NCBI GenBank assembly: GCA_963737625.1
Contig: CAVTTK010000006.1
Span: 124,001-188,000, forward strand
Length of the DNA stretch: 64,000 bases
Reading direction: 5' to 3'
Source of the DNA: Bog-756 sp963737625
GTDB lineage: Bacteria > Actinomycetota > Acidimicrobiia > Acidimicrobiales > RAAP-2
Both the position numbers and the translations under genes were made by a program. Positions 16,674 to 25,422 of this stretch are shown here, in pieces; position 1 is the stretch's first letter, and each line of letters opens with the position of its first letter. Under the pieces are notes generated by a model that ran no database searches, had not been told where the DNA came from, and was given only the letters and a program-made list of their open reading frames with translations.

Positions 16674-17624
16674 ATGGTGCGAACGCCGGTCTGCGAGCTG
16701 CTCGGCATCAAACAGCCGATCGTCCAGGCGCCCATGTCGGCCGAGCCCCAACTGGCGGCAGCGGTCTCGAATGCCGGCGCGCTGGGCACGCTGGCCCTGA
16801 CCTGGTCCACTCCGGCCGGCGACCCGGTCCGTGAGGCGGCGGCCCTCACCGACCGCCCCTTCGGCGGCAATCTGATTCTCGCCTCCGATCAGCACCGTCG
16901 CCTCGATGAGGCCCTCGAGGCTGGTCTGCGGATCGTGTCCTTTATGTCGGGAGATCCCGCCGACTACGTCGATCGGGTCCACGACGCCGACGGAATCGTG
17001 CTCCAGACGGTGGGCAGCGCTGATGAGGCCCGCCGGGCCGCGGCCAGCGGGGTCGATGTGATCGTGGCCCAGGGCTGGGAGGCCGGCGGGCACGTGCGGG
17101 GCCAGGTGGCCACGCTTCCCCTGGTGCCCGCAGTGGTGGACGCGGTGGCCCCGGTGCCTGTGATGGCGGCCGGTGGGATCGGGGACGCCCGGGGTGTGGC
17201 CGCAGTGCTGGCCTTGGGTGCTCAGGCGGCGTGGCTGGGGACCAGGTTCCTACTGGCCCGGGAGATGCCCCTTCACGACGAGTACCGCCGGCGTGTGATG
17301 GACGCAGCAGAGACCGATGCCGAATGGTATGCGGACCTGTACGAGGTGGGGTGGCCGGACGCGCCCCACCGCGCCCTCCGTAACTCGACGGCCGAGATGT
17401 GGGAAGCCGCCGGCCGACCCCCGCTGGGGAGTCGACCGGAAGAGGGCGTCATCGCCCGCTTCCCCTCCGGCGAGGAAATCCTGCGCTACGAGCCGGGGGC
17501 GCCGATGGTCGGTACCACCGGCGACATCGAAGCGCTCTCGCTGTGGGCCGGACAGAGTGTTTCCCTGGCCCGGCACGTGCAATCAGCCGCCGACATCGTG
17601 GCTGAGCTCGTCAGTGGCTTGTAA
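16674..17624 (+). CDS. Nitronate monooxygenase-like FMN protein
   Basis: A 316-residue FMN TIM-barrel of the 2-nitropropane dioxygenase/nitronate monooxygenase family. IKQPIVQAPMSAEPQLAAAV is the N-terminal strand and VIVAQGWEAGGHVRG carries the conserved His of the active site. VPVMAAGGIGDARGVAAVLA and AQAAWLGTRFLLA form the phosphate-binding end of FMN. Family members also include FabK-type enoyl reductases, so the substrate is open. In-frame GTGs at 16668 and 16671 precede the chosen ATG. It stands alone on the plus strand. Confidence 0.9.
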   Translation: MVRTPVCELLGIKQPIVQAPMSAEPQLAAAVSNAGALGTLALTWSTPAGDPVREAAALTDRPFGGNLILASDQHRRLDEALEAGLRIVSFMSGDPADYVDRVHDADGIVLQTVGSADEARRAAASGVDVIVAQGWEAGGHVRGQVATLPLVPAVVDAVAPVPVMAAGGIGDARGVAAVLALGAQAAWLGTRFLLAREMPLHDEYRRRVMDAAETDAEWYADLYEVGWPDAPHRALRNSTAEMWEAAGRPPLGSRPEEGVIARFPSGEEILRYEPGAPMVGTTGDIEALSLWAGQSVSLARHVQSAADIVAELVSGL

Positions 17625-17749
17625 CCCAAGGCGGCGTGTCGTCGGCCCCGTCAGCTCAGCACGCCGAGCGAATGGAAGAGCGAATGTCCCAATAACGGCT
17701 GTAGCCCCGTCGCCAGCGGGGCATCAGCCCCAATCACCGGAGGTACCGG

Positions 17750-18191
17750 ATGGCCGAATTCGAACCGCCAGCAGAGGGAATTCTGCTGGCCCACTTCATC
17801 GTCTCGGAGGACGTCGAGCGCTCTCGGCGCTTCTACACCGACGTGCTTGGCGGCAAGCTGGTCTTTTCCGGAGACGTGACCTACGTGGCACTGGCCAACA
17901 GCTGGATCATCATCAATGTCGGCGGAGGTCCGACCGACGACAAGCCCGCCGTCACTCTGGAGACGCCGCGCGACCCCGACCGGGTCAGCAGCTTCCTCAA
18001 CATCCGGGTCAGAGACATCCAGGCCGTGTACGCCGAATGGAGCGCCCGGGGAGCTGAAATTCCTGACGCCGCCGAAGCAGCACCAGTACGAGATCCGTTG
18101 CTACATCCGCGATCCAGACGGTCATCTGATCGAGGTGGGGCAAACCACCGACCCAGAGGGGGATTGGTCCGCGTGGCCCGTTAAGTCCTGA
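17750..18191 (+). pseudogene. VOC family protein, copy A, with +1 frameshift
   Basis: Copy A is near-identical in layout to the VOC gene at 19011. From the ATG at 17750 it encodes MAEFEPPAEGILLAHFIVSE through YAEWSARGAE in register with the paralogue. Then an extra A in GAAATTC (18057-18059; copy B has CAATTC) throws it out of frame. The conserved ending FLTPPKQHQYEIRCYIRDPD continues in another frame and stops at 18191. As read, translation ends at 18184 with an unrelated Arg-rich tail. Either a decayed copy or a base-calling error in an A-run. Confidence 0.7.
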
Positions 18192-18205
18192 AGGAGGTTT
18201 GAGCT

Positions 18206-18841
18206 ATGACCATCGCCATTATCGGCAGCGGAGGAATTGGATCGGCCATCGCCCGCCAGCTCGCCTCAGGGGGCGAGTCCCTCCGACTGGCGAGTGCGGA
18301 CAACAAGTCAGCACGGATGCTGGCAGCACAGATCGGTCAAGCTGCGGTCGTCGCCGACGACAATCGGGACGCGTTGCAGGGTGCCGACGCGGTCGTTCTC
18401 GCCCTACGATTTACCGTGCTGGAAGGCGTGATAGGCGAGATTGCCGACTCGCTGACCGACAAGCTGGTGATCGTTCCGAGCAACCCGGTCACCCTCGACG
18501 CACAAGGTAACGTCTCACGACTTCTGCCGAAGGGGCAATCTTCCGGCAAGGTCGTAGCGGGGTGGCTGCCGGCGGGATCGCGCTTGGCCATGGCGTTCGG
18601 AACCATGTCTGCCGATCTCTTTGAGTCTTCCAGTCACCGGTCACCGGAGCTGTCGGTGCTCTTCTACGCGACCGACCACGACCGTGCTGGCGAGGAAGTC
18701 GAGCAGTTGATCCGAGCAGCCGGCTTTGAGCCGGTGAAGGTCGGCGGGATCGATCAGTCGGGTCGGCTCGAGGTGGGTGGCGATCTTCACGATGTTGTAG
18801 TTGGTCTCGCAGAGGCGCGGTCGCTGCTCGGTGGGGCCTGA
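18206..18841 (+). CDS. NADPH-dependent F420 reductase-like NAD(P)-binding protein
   Basis: A 211-residue Rossmann protein. MTIAIIGSGGIGSAIARQLA is the N-terminal dinucleotide loop and NKSARMLAAQIG resembles the 2'-phosphate-recognising region. AVVLALRFTVLEGVI and VIVPSNPVTLD follow the pattern of archaeal/actinobacterial F420:NADP reductases. A GAAGGAGG site precedes the ATG. It sits 14 bp after copy A of the VOC gene and before copy B, so it may work with the VOC protein. Whether it uses F420 or another hydride acceptor cannot be read. Confidence 0.85.
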   Translation: MTIAIIGSGGIGSAIARQLASGGESLRLASADNKSARMLAAQIGQAAVVADDNRDALQGADAVVLALRFTVLEGVIGEIADSLTDKLVIVPSNPVTLDAQGNVSRLLPKGQSSGKVVAGWLPAGSRLAMAFGTMSADLFESSSHRSPELSVLFYATDHDRAGEEVEQLIRAAGFEPVKVGGIDQSGRLEVGGDLHDVVVGLAEARSLLGGA

Positions 18842-19010
18842 AGGGATCGGACCTGGCCTGGTGGACGCGCCAGGTTCCGCCTTTCACAAATGCCCACTCT
18901 GACCCGGTGGCCGGGAAAGCAGGGCTCGACGGGTGCACTGTGGACTGGTTGACTGGAGGGTGAACGGCCCGTCGCAGGGAGGCATGAGCCCCAACGAGTG
19001 GAGGTGCCCA

Positions 19011-19475
19011 GTGGCCGAGCCCACGCAGCTCGCACAACGAATGGTGGTGACTCACTTCATCGTCTCCGATGATGTCGAGCGCTCGCGGCGCTTCTACACC
19101 GAGGTACTCGGCGGCACGGTGGTCTTCGGTCCAGAGCCAACCAATATTGCTCTCGCCAACACATGGATCATCATCAACGCCGGCGGAGGTCCCACCGACG
19201 ACAAGCCCACGGTCACCCTTGAGACTCCACGCGACCCTGACCGAGTGAGTAGTTTCCTCAATATTCGGGTCGAAGACATCCACGCTGCGTATGCCGAATG
19301 GAGCGCCCGGGGGGCGCAATTCCTGACACCCCCCAAACAGCACCAGTACGAGATCCGCTGCTACATCCGAGATCCCGACGGCTATATCATCGAGGTGGGT
19401 CAAACCACCGATCCGCAGGGAGACTGGTGGCCCGCCGACTGGCCACCGATCCAAACTTGTCAGCAATCCGACTGA
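19011..19475 (+). CDS. VOC family protein, copy B (intact)
   Basis: A 154-residue VOC-fold protein. VVTHFIVSDDVERSRRFYTE starts the first module, WIIINAGGGPTDDKPTVTLE is shared with copy A, and NIRVEDIHAAYAEW opens the second. The ending YEIRCYIRDPDGYIIEVGQ supplies the usual C-terminal glutamate. The GTG at 19011 is set by homology to the ATG of copy A and by GGAGG six bases upstream. Substrate unknown; the neighbour is an NADP-binding reductase. Confidence 0.85.
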   Translation: MAEPTQLAQRMVVTHFIVSDDVERSRRFYTEVLGGTVVFGPEPTNIALANTWIIINAGGGPTDDKPTVTLETPRDPDRVSSFLNIRVEDIHAAYAEWSARGAQFLTPPKQHQYEIRCYIRDPDGYIIEVGQTTDPQGDWWPADWPPIQTCQQSD

Positions 19476-19693
19476 ACCGGTTTCTCATCGGGGACCCGGA
19501 GACGCCCCTTCGCTCGATGTGACGTAAGGGGAGGGCCAGGATCTGTCCATCCGAGGCAACACGTGTGCGGGCACTTATTCACCTGCGCGGGTGTTCGTTC
19601 GCCGCGGGAGTCGCAACGCCAGACCTGGCACACCCTGAGCGTTCCCCGGGCATTGCGAGTACCGTCGGGACTTCATTGTCCCAAGGAGACGCC

Positions 19694-20020
19694 ATGCCGA
19701 AGTATTTGCTCGAAGTGAACTACACACTCGACGGTGTTCGGGGCCTCGGTGCCGAGGGCGGAACCGCTCGGGTGGCCGCGGCCACTGCACTCGTCGAGAG
19801 TCTCGGGGGCAACGTCGAGTCGTTCTACTTCGCCTTGGGTGATACCGATGCCTATGTGGTGATCGATCTTCCGGACAGCACCTCAGCCGCGGCCGGCGCG
19901 TTGGCCGTGAACATCGGAGGAGGAGCCACGGTACGCACGGTATCGCTACTGACGGCGGCCGAGGTAGACGACTCCGTGGCCGCGGTCAAGAAGGCGACCT
20001 ATCGCCCCCCAGGTAGCTGA
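19694..20020 (+). CDS. GYD domain-containing protein
   Basis: A 108-residue protein that fits the GYD family. It has the expected small ferredoxin-like layout: MPKYLLEVNYTLDGVRGL, VESLGGNVESFYFALGDTDA, and VVIDLPDSTSAAAGALAVN. Function unknown; these proteins are thought to bind small molecules as dimers. The ATG at 19694 has AAGGAG eight bases upstream; the longer upstream frame shows no such support. It is convergent with the SRPBCC gene. Confidence 0.87.
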   Translation: MPKYLLEVNYTLDGVRGLGAEGGTARVAAATALVESLGGNVESFYFALGDTDAYVVIDLPDSTSAAAGALAVNIGGGATVRTVSLLTAAEVDDSVAAVKKATYRPPGS

Positions 20021-20060
20021 TTCCCAGTCGAGGCGGTGCCCCCACTCCCCGACGGGGTGG

Positions 20061-20075
20061 GACAGGAGTCCTGTC
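20061..20075. terminator. Hairpin between convergent genes
   Basis: GACAGGA-G-TCCTGTC, directly preceded by a G/C-rich CCCAC...GTGGG dyad (20041-20060). It lies between the GYD gene end (20020) and SRPBCC gene end (20094). Confidence 0.45.
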
Positions 20076-20093
20076 TCGTTGACGGCAGCGGGG

Positions 20094-20600
20094 CTACTCG
20101 GTGCTGATCTTCTCAAGCCTCTCCAGGCTGGCCACCATGGACTCCATCACCGAATTGGCCCCATTGATCCACGCCCCGCCATCACGTAGGAGGTCCTGGG
20201 GTAAGGGGCCGGGGTCAAACACCTCGGTGACCACGGTGGCGCCTTCACCGTCCGGGGTGAGTGTGAAGCCCCACCGGTAGCCCGCAGGAATGCCGACTTT
20301 GGCTGGATCATCGCCGTCAGTCCGAGAAGGGTCTCCGGGAGCCGGTTCCCAAACTATGCGCCGATCCGGCTCGAACACCACCACATAGTTGATCATGAGG
20401 TAGTCGTCTCCGAGCCGATGCATCTTCATGGTGAAGGTGTCGCCGACGTCGGAGATAGGCCCGCCGGGGACGGCTCCCCGGAGCATGCCGGATCCGTCGA
20501 AATCCATGTGACGTTGCGGATTCGCCAGCATGGTGAAGATGCGGGCCGACGATGCTTCGATTCTGCGTGAGACTTCGACCGGCTTGCTTGCCTCTACCAC
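20094..20600 (-). CDS. SRPBCC family protein
   Basis: A 168-residue START/Bet v 1-like fold. VEVSRRIEASSARIFTMLAN is the typical first strand and helix, and RRIVWEPAPGD plus GYRWGFTLTPDGEGATVVTE give the central sheet. The ending SVMESMVASLERLEKI is the long C-terminal helix that closes the cavity. The GTG at 20600 is favoured by AGGAAAGG seven bases upstream; upstream codons in this frame look non-coding. Ligand unknown. Confidence 0.85.
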   Translation of the reverse strand: MVEASKPVEVSRRIEASSARIFTMLANPQRHMDFDGSGMLRGAVPGGPISDVGDTFTMKMHRLGDDYLMINYVVVFEPDRRIVWEPAPGDPSRTDGDDPAKVGIPAGYRWGFTLTPDGEGATVVTEVFDPGPLPQDLLRDGGAWINGANSVMESMVASLERLEKISTE

Positions 20601-20874
20601 GGTCCATCCTTTCCTATTCTGCACCCAGCGTCTGCTCTTCTGAGCCCGCGTCAGGGGCTTCATACCGTGCAATGCAACAGGACCCACACTGTCATTCATC
20701 TGCCTGACAACGTGGTCCAGATCCACGAGCTCACGCTGAGCAAGCACGGTCAACGGTCCATGGCCCGATTCCTTGGCCTCGAGATGTTGACGAATGTCCC
20801 GCCGGCGCAATGTCCCTGTTGGCCAAACTATCGACGTCTGCCGAGATTCAAAGCCTTCGGCTCCAGTCCGGCGC

Positions 20875-22104
20875 TCAGAGCAATGCCTGGTAGACGAGCT
20901 GTCTCAGTTGGCTGCGGATCGGGTGGGTGCTCGAAGGCAGAAGCTGAGTGAAGAACAGCACGCTCAGGTCCTCCCGGGGTGCCACCCACCACGAGGTGCT
21001 GAACGCCCCACCCCAGCCGTACTCCCCCACGCTGGTGAGTACCTTGCCCGCCAGCGGGTCCGTCACCACCGACACCCCGAGACCGAATCCAACGCCGGCA
21101 AAGGTGGTCTCGGCGAACAGCGGTCGTCCGACCTCCTCCAGATCGGCGCCGCCGGGTAGGTGGTTGCTGGTCATGTACGAGACCGTTCGGGACGACAGCA
21201 GTCGGGTGCCGTCGAGTTCTCCGCCACGGCGCAGCATCTCGGAGAACCGGAGATAGTCCGAGGCCGTGCCCATCAGGCCGCCACCCCCGGAGAGCACCTC
21301 CGGGGGAGTCTCCGGGGCTTCGCCCGGAAGGCGCGCCGGCGGGGAGTGGGACCCGGCCGGCCCGGCCACGTAGGCCGCGGCTAACCGGTCGGCGGTGGCC
21401 TTGGCGTCAAAGGCGGTGTCGACCATGCCGAGCGGTGCGAAGATCCTCTCCCGGAAGAATGAGTCCAGGCTCTGGCCCGAGACCACCTCGACCAGCCGCC
21501 CGAGCACGTCGGTGGACACGCCGTAGTTCCACTCGCTGCCCGGTTCGAAGACGAGCGGCTGCGCCGCCCAGAGTTCGCAGCAGCCGGCCAGGTCCACCCC
21601 GGGGGGATGCCCCCACTCGAAGCCCGCCGACCGGTACATCGCATCGACGGGGTGGGCGTAGTGGAACCCGTAGGTCAGACCGGAGGTATGGGTCAACAGA
21701 TGCCACACCCGTACCGGCTCGATGGCCGGGCGCAGGTCCGGTCGGGCCGAACTACCGGACCGGTACACCTGCATGTCCTCGAAGTAGGGAAGCCACTTCG
21801 AGATCGGGTCCTTCAGCTCGAAGGCTCCCTCCTCGTAGAGCATCATGGCGGCCACCGACGTGATCGGCTTGGTCATCGAGGCCAGGCGCCAGACCGTGTC
21901 CGCCTCGACGGGAGCGGCCGCCTCGCGGTCACGCTCCCCATAGGCGGTGAGGTGGGCGACCTTCCCCTGCCGGGCCACGGCGATCAGCCAACCGGTCAGG
22001 CGACCGTCATCGACGTAGGTGCGGAAGTGCCGGTCCAGACGTTCCAGACGGGATTGCGACATACCGACGTCGGACGCCTCGACTTCGACCTGGATCGCCA
22101 CCAT
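20875..22104 (-). CDS. Serine hydrolase of the class C beta-lactamase/EstB esterase family
   Basis: A 409-residue penicillin-binding-protein-like hydrolase without a visible signal peptide, so probably cytosolic and an esterase. The nucleophile motif is S76-MTK-79 in WRLASMTKPITSVA. HLLTHTSGLTYGFHY is the family signature, and the second active-site element is the tyrosine of WNYGVSTDVLG. GGGGLMGTASDYLRFSEML follows. The KTG-like third motif appears as GEYGWGGAFSTSWWV, usual for esterases and not lactamases. It lies 64 bp downstream of the aldo/keto reductase on the same strand. Confidence 0.9.
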   Translation of the reverse strand: MVAIQVEVEASDVGMSQSRLERLDRHFRTYVDDGRLTGWLIAVARQGKVAHLTAYGERDREAAAPVEADTVWRLASMTKPITSVAAMMLYEEGAFELKDPISKWLPYFEDMQVYRSGSSARPDLRPAIEPVRVWHLLTHTSGLTYGFHYAHPVDAMYRSAGFEWGHPPGVDLAGCCELWAAQPLVFEPGSEWNYGVSTDVLGRLVEVVSGQSLDSFFRERIFAPLGMVDTAFDAKATADRLAAAYVAGPAGSHSPPARLPGEAPETPPEVLSGGGGLMGTASDYLRFSEMLRRGGELDGTRLLSSRTVSYMTSNHLPGGADLEEVGRPLFAETTFAGVGFGLGVSVVTDPLAGKVLTSVGEYGWGGAFSTSWWVAPREDLSVLFFTQLLPSSTHPIRSQLRQLVYQALL

Positions 22105-22168
22105 CTCCGAAGCATAAGACCGGCCAGCCGGCCCCGCTCCGTCGTTCCACCGCGGAGGTCGAGCCCGG

Positions 22169-23185
22169 TCAGCGGCGTCGCAGCCGCTTGTGCGAGAGGG
22201 CCGGATGGCTGGCGAGGTAGTGGTCGGCCGGGTTGATCTCGGTCCCCGGAGGCACGATCTCGTCGATGCGGTCCAGCACATCCCCGCCCAGCGTCACGTC
22301 GGCCCCGGCCAACAGATCCTCCAGTTGGTCGTAGGTGCGCGGCCCGATGATCACCGAGGTGACTCCCGGATGGCTCCGGACGAAGGCGGTGGCCAGATGG
22401 GTGAGAGGCAGGCCGGCCTCACCGGCCAGTGCCGTGAGCCGGGTGACCGCCTCCAGTCGCCTCTGGTTCTCCGGCACCGTCATGTCGAAGCCCCGGGCAC
22501 CCCGACCCTGGGCCCGGTGACCCGTGGTCGGATCGGCCCGGCCCGACAACCAGCCGCTGCTCAACGGCCCGTAGGTCAGCACGCCCATGCCGTACTGCTG
22601 GGCGGTGGGCAGGATGCCCCCCTCGATGATCCGGGTCAGCATCGAGTAGCGCGGCTGTTCGGTGCGGAACCGGTGGTGTCCACCGCGCTCGGCCACCCAG
22701 TGGGACTCGACAATCAGCTCCGCAGGAAAGGTGGAGCAGCCGATGGCCCGCACCTTTCCGGCGCGGATCAGGTCGGAGAGCGCGGCGAGGGTCTCGTCGA
22801 GATCGGTGTTCCTGTCCGGCCGGTGCAGCTGGTACAAGTCGATGTAGTCCGTGTCCAGGCGTCGCAGGCTGTTCTCCACGGCCTGGGCGATCCACCGCGG
22901 CGAGCCGCCGGCCCGATTGGGCTCCTCGCCCACGGGGAGGCCGAACTTGGTGGCCAGCACCACATCGTCTCGGCGGCCCTTCAGGGCACGGCCGACGATC
23001 TCCTCCGACTCGCCCAGGGAGTAGACGTCGGCCGTGTCCACGAAGTTGACCCCGGCATCGAGGGCCCGGTGGATCATGCGCACCGAGTCGTCGTGGTCGG
23101 CGTTACCCATGACGCCGAGCATCATCGTGCCCAGGGCGAACTCACTGACCGATATGCCGGTACCGCCGAGGATCCTGCGCTGCAT
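22169..23185 (-). CDS. Aldo/keto reductase
   Basis: A 338-residue NADPH-dependent TIM-barrel oxidoreductase. VNFVDTADVYSLGESEEIVG carries Asp and Tyr of the tetrad, LATKFGLPVG the lysine, and DLYQLHRPDR the histidine. The C-terminal cofactor segment SVIIGPRTYDQLEDLL is intact. The sequence fits the YccK/tas-like group. The start ATG at 23185 gives the normal N-terminus MQRRILGGTGISVSEFALG. Substrate unknown. It is first in a pair with the downstream serine hydrolase. Confidence 0.92.
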   Translation of the reverse strand: MQRRILGGTGISVSEFALGTMMLGVMGNADHDDSVRMIHRALDAGVNFVDTADVYSLGESEEIVGRALKGRRDDVVLATKFGLPVGEEPNRAGGSPRWIAQAVENSLRRLDTDYIDLYQLHRPDRNTDLDETLAALSDLIRAGKVRAIGCSTFPAELIVESHWVAERGGHHRFRTEQPRYSMLTRIIEGGILPTAQQYGMGVLTYGPLSSGWLSGRADPTTGHRAQGRGARGFDMTVPENQRRLEAVTRLTALAGEAGLPLTHLATAFVRSHPGVTSVIIGPRTYDQLEDLLAGADVTLGGDVLDRIDEIVPPGTEINPADHYLASHPALSHKRLRRR

Positions 23186-23362
23186 GGATCACGCTCCTTG
23201 TGGTGTGCCGATCGTGCCCGTCGGGATGGCCCTGCCCGCACCCTCCGACCGTAGGGGACCACACGGCGGCGGGGGTGGCCTACCTGCCCGCCGGACCACT
23301 GGACTCGTGGGGTCAGGGCATTGCCCTGGGGAGCCAGCACCTCACATCCGACTGAGCCCGAC

Positions 23363-24631
23363 TCAGCGGGACGGGCCGTAGGTCGAGTCGAACCACCGGG
23401 CCACCCGGGTACGGGCGGTGACGGCACGGCCCAGGCGCGTCGAGGCCGAGGCCACGGTGCGGGCCGCCCCTGGGGCCGCCCCCTCGAGCAGCTCGTTCCA
23501 GAAGATGCCCCACCCTCCGGCCAGCGTGCGGCCCACCACCGGAGCGGTGAGCAGCCGCCCGACGGCGGAGACGGCCCTCGGCCGGCCCACCAACGCGGCA
23601 TGGCCGGCGGCCGTGATCCGTTGGTAAGGCAGATGGGCGCGGGCCAGACGATGGCGGTACTCGTCGGCCGCGCTCCCCGGTGCGGCCAGGATGGCCTCGG
23701 CCGCCGACCGGCCACTGGTCATGGCCTGGGCGATGCCCTCGCCCTGGAGGGGGTTGACCAGTCCGGCCGCATCCCCCACCAGCAGCACTCGGCCCGACGA
23801 GGGGACGGTCCCCACCATCCCCATCTTCAGCCACCCTCCGAGTCGACGGGGACCGTTCCCGTCCGGCACCCGGTCGAGGAGGCCGATCTCGGTCAGGTAC
23901 CGGAGGTAGGCCGGTAGGACCCGCACCGCCTGTGACCCGGTCTGACGGTCGGCCAGCGTGCCCACGCCCACACCCAGGTTGGCCACGCCGCCGGGACCGG
24001 GGAAGATCCAGCCGTAGCCGGGGAAGGCCTGCCAGGGCGCCTGCTCCCACAGGGTGATGGCCGGCAGCGGCACGGTCTGGTCGAGGTAGCAGCGCACGGC
24101 GAAGCCCCACAGGACCCGGGCCTCGTCCACCAGGCCGGCACTGGCGGCGACATGGCTGGTGGCGCCGTCCGCCCCGATGACGAAGTCGGCCCGGACGGGG
24201 GGGCCTCCGTCCACGGTGAACCCGTCCAACCCCTCGGACGGCCCGGTCGGCTCGCCGGCGCGGCCCTCCACCGGGTCGGCCCCGGCCTCCACCGCCGCGG
24301 TCCGGAGGGCGTCGTCGAACACCGTCCGGGGCACGGCACGGGCCCGCCCCGGATACGAGGAGCCGTCGAAGCAGGGAAGCACCACCCGACGCCGGGTGGG
24401 CCCGACCACCACCATGTCGCCCACGTCGAGGCCGGGCGGCTCGGGCACCGCCAGGTCGGCCAGCACCTGGAGCCCCCGCGGACCGATGAAGTCGCCACAG
24501 GCCTTGTCCCTCGGGAACCGGGCCTTGTCCATCAGGGCCACACGGGCGCCGGCACGGGCCAGGACCAGGGCGGCGATGCTGCCGGCGGGGCCGGCCCCCA
24601 CCACGAGCACGTCGTAGCGCCTCGCGTTCAC
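23363..24631 (-). CDS. Geranylgeranyl reductase family flavoprotein
   Basis: A 422-residue FAD protein of the geranylgeranyl reductase/halogenase type. YDVLVVGAGPAGSIAALVLA binds FAD, DKACGDFIGPRGLQVL contains the Cys-Gly of the family, and ADFVIGADGATSHVA is the DG motif. GRVLLVGDAAGLVNPLQGEG is the GD motif. Such enzymes reduce isoprenoid side chains of menaquinone, chlorophyll or ether lipids. It is divergent from a UbiE-like methyltransferase 56 bp away that is followed by a UbiA-like gene, so a role in quinone or isoprenoid-lipid modification is likely. GTG start. Confidence 0.9.
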   Translation of the reverse strand: MNARRYDVLVVGAGPAGSIAALVLARAGARVALMDKARFPRDKACGDFIGPRGLQVLADLAVPEPPGLDVGDMVVVGPTRRRVVLPCFDGSSYPGRARAVPRTVFDDALRTAAVEAGADPVEGRAGEPTGPSEGLDGFTVDGGPPVRADFVIGADGATSHVAASAGLVDEARVLWGFAVRCYLDQTVPLPAITLWEQAPWQAFPGYGWIFPGPGGVANLGVGVGTLADRQTGSQAVRVLPAYLRYLTEIGLLDRVPDGNGPRRLGGWLKMGMVGTVPSSGRVLLVGDAAGLVNPLQGEGIAQAMTSGRSAAEAILAAPGSAADEYRHRLARAHLPYQRITAAGHAALVGRPRAVSAVGRLLTAPVVGRTLAGGWGIFWNELLEGAAPGAARTVASASTRLGRAVTARTRVARWFDSTYGPSR

Positions 24632-24687
24632 AGGACTCCCCTCGTCTCCACCGCCTACGGTGAGATCTTCGCACCCGAGGAGGCGCC

Positions 24688-25422
24688 GTGGAGACAGAGG
24701 TGGGACAGGACCCCAATCGGTTCGCCCAGAGGCTCTTCTCGCCCCTGCCCGACCGCTACGACCGGCTGGCCGAATGGCTGTCCATGGGCCAGAACGGGCG
24801 GTGGCGGCGCGCCATGGTCGACCACATCGTCCCCGACCGTCCCGAACTCGTGCTCGACGTGGCCTGCGGCCCGGGCGGCGAGGCCCTGCAGCTCTCCGAC
24901 CGCGGCGCGGCCCGGGTGGTCGGGATCGACCTCACCCTCGACATGCTGAAGCAGGGCCAGCGCAACGTCTCCGGGCGCGCCCTCACCGACCGGATCCAGC
25001 TGGTCAACGGGCGCGCCGAGAGACTGCCCTTCGCCGACGCCACCTTCGATGCCCTGACCTTCACCTACCTGCTGCGGTACGTCGACGACCCCCAGGCCAC
25101 CCTGGCCGAGCTGGCCCGGGTGGTGAAGCCGGGGGGGGCGGTGGCCAACATGGAGTTCCTCCTCCCGCAGAGTCGGTTCTGGCGCTTCTGGTGGTGGGGC
25201 TACACCCGCCTGCTCCTGCCCCTCGGCGGCTGGCTCGCCGGAGGGAGGGCCTGGTTCGAGGTGGGCCGGTTCCTCGGGCCCAACATCTCGGCCCACTACC
25301 GGCGCTACCCGCTGACGTGGACCGTCGAGGCCTGGCGCCGGGCCGGATTGGTGGACGTGGGGGTGCGTCGGATGAGCCTCGGTGGCGGACTGGTCATGTG
25401 GGGACGGCGTGCCGACGCCTGA
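24688..25422 (+). CDS. Class I methyltransferase, UbiE/MenG-like
   Basis: A 244-residue SAM-dependent methyltransferase. ELVLDVACGPGGEALQLSD is motif I, VVGIDLTLDMLKQGQ motif II, and FADATFDALTFTYLLRYVDD the segment typical of demethylmenaquinone methyltransferases. The N-terminal FSPLPDRYDRLAEWLSMGQN is also UbiE-like (the family reads FxxxAxxYDxMN). I do not call it menG because other isoprenoid-modifying methyltransferases look the same. The GTG at 24688 has GAGGAGG upstream. Its end overlaps the next gene by 14 bp. Confidence 0.87.
   Translation: METEVGQDPNRFAQRLFSPLPDRYDRLAEWLSMGQNGRWRRAMVDHIVPDRPELVLDVACGPGGEALQLSDRGAARVVGIDLTLDMLKQGQRNVSGRALTDRIQLVNGRAERLPFADATFDALTFTYLLRYVDDPQATLAELARVVKPGGAVANMEFLLPQSRFWRFWWWGYTRLLLPLGGWLAGGRAWFEVGRFLGPNISAHYRRYPLTWTVEAWRRAGLVDVGVRRMSLGGGLVMWGRRADA

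Larger units (their letters stand above)
17709..19440 (+). repeat. Direct duplication of a VOC gene with its leader
   Basis: The two VOC copies match over nearly the whole gene. The similarity also covers roughly 40 bp before the starts (from about 17709 and 18971), including CAGCCCC/GAGCCCC and GGAGGT. The NADP-binding gene at 18206 lies between the two units. The coordinates span both. Confidence 0.7.
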
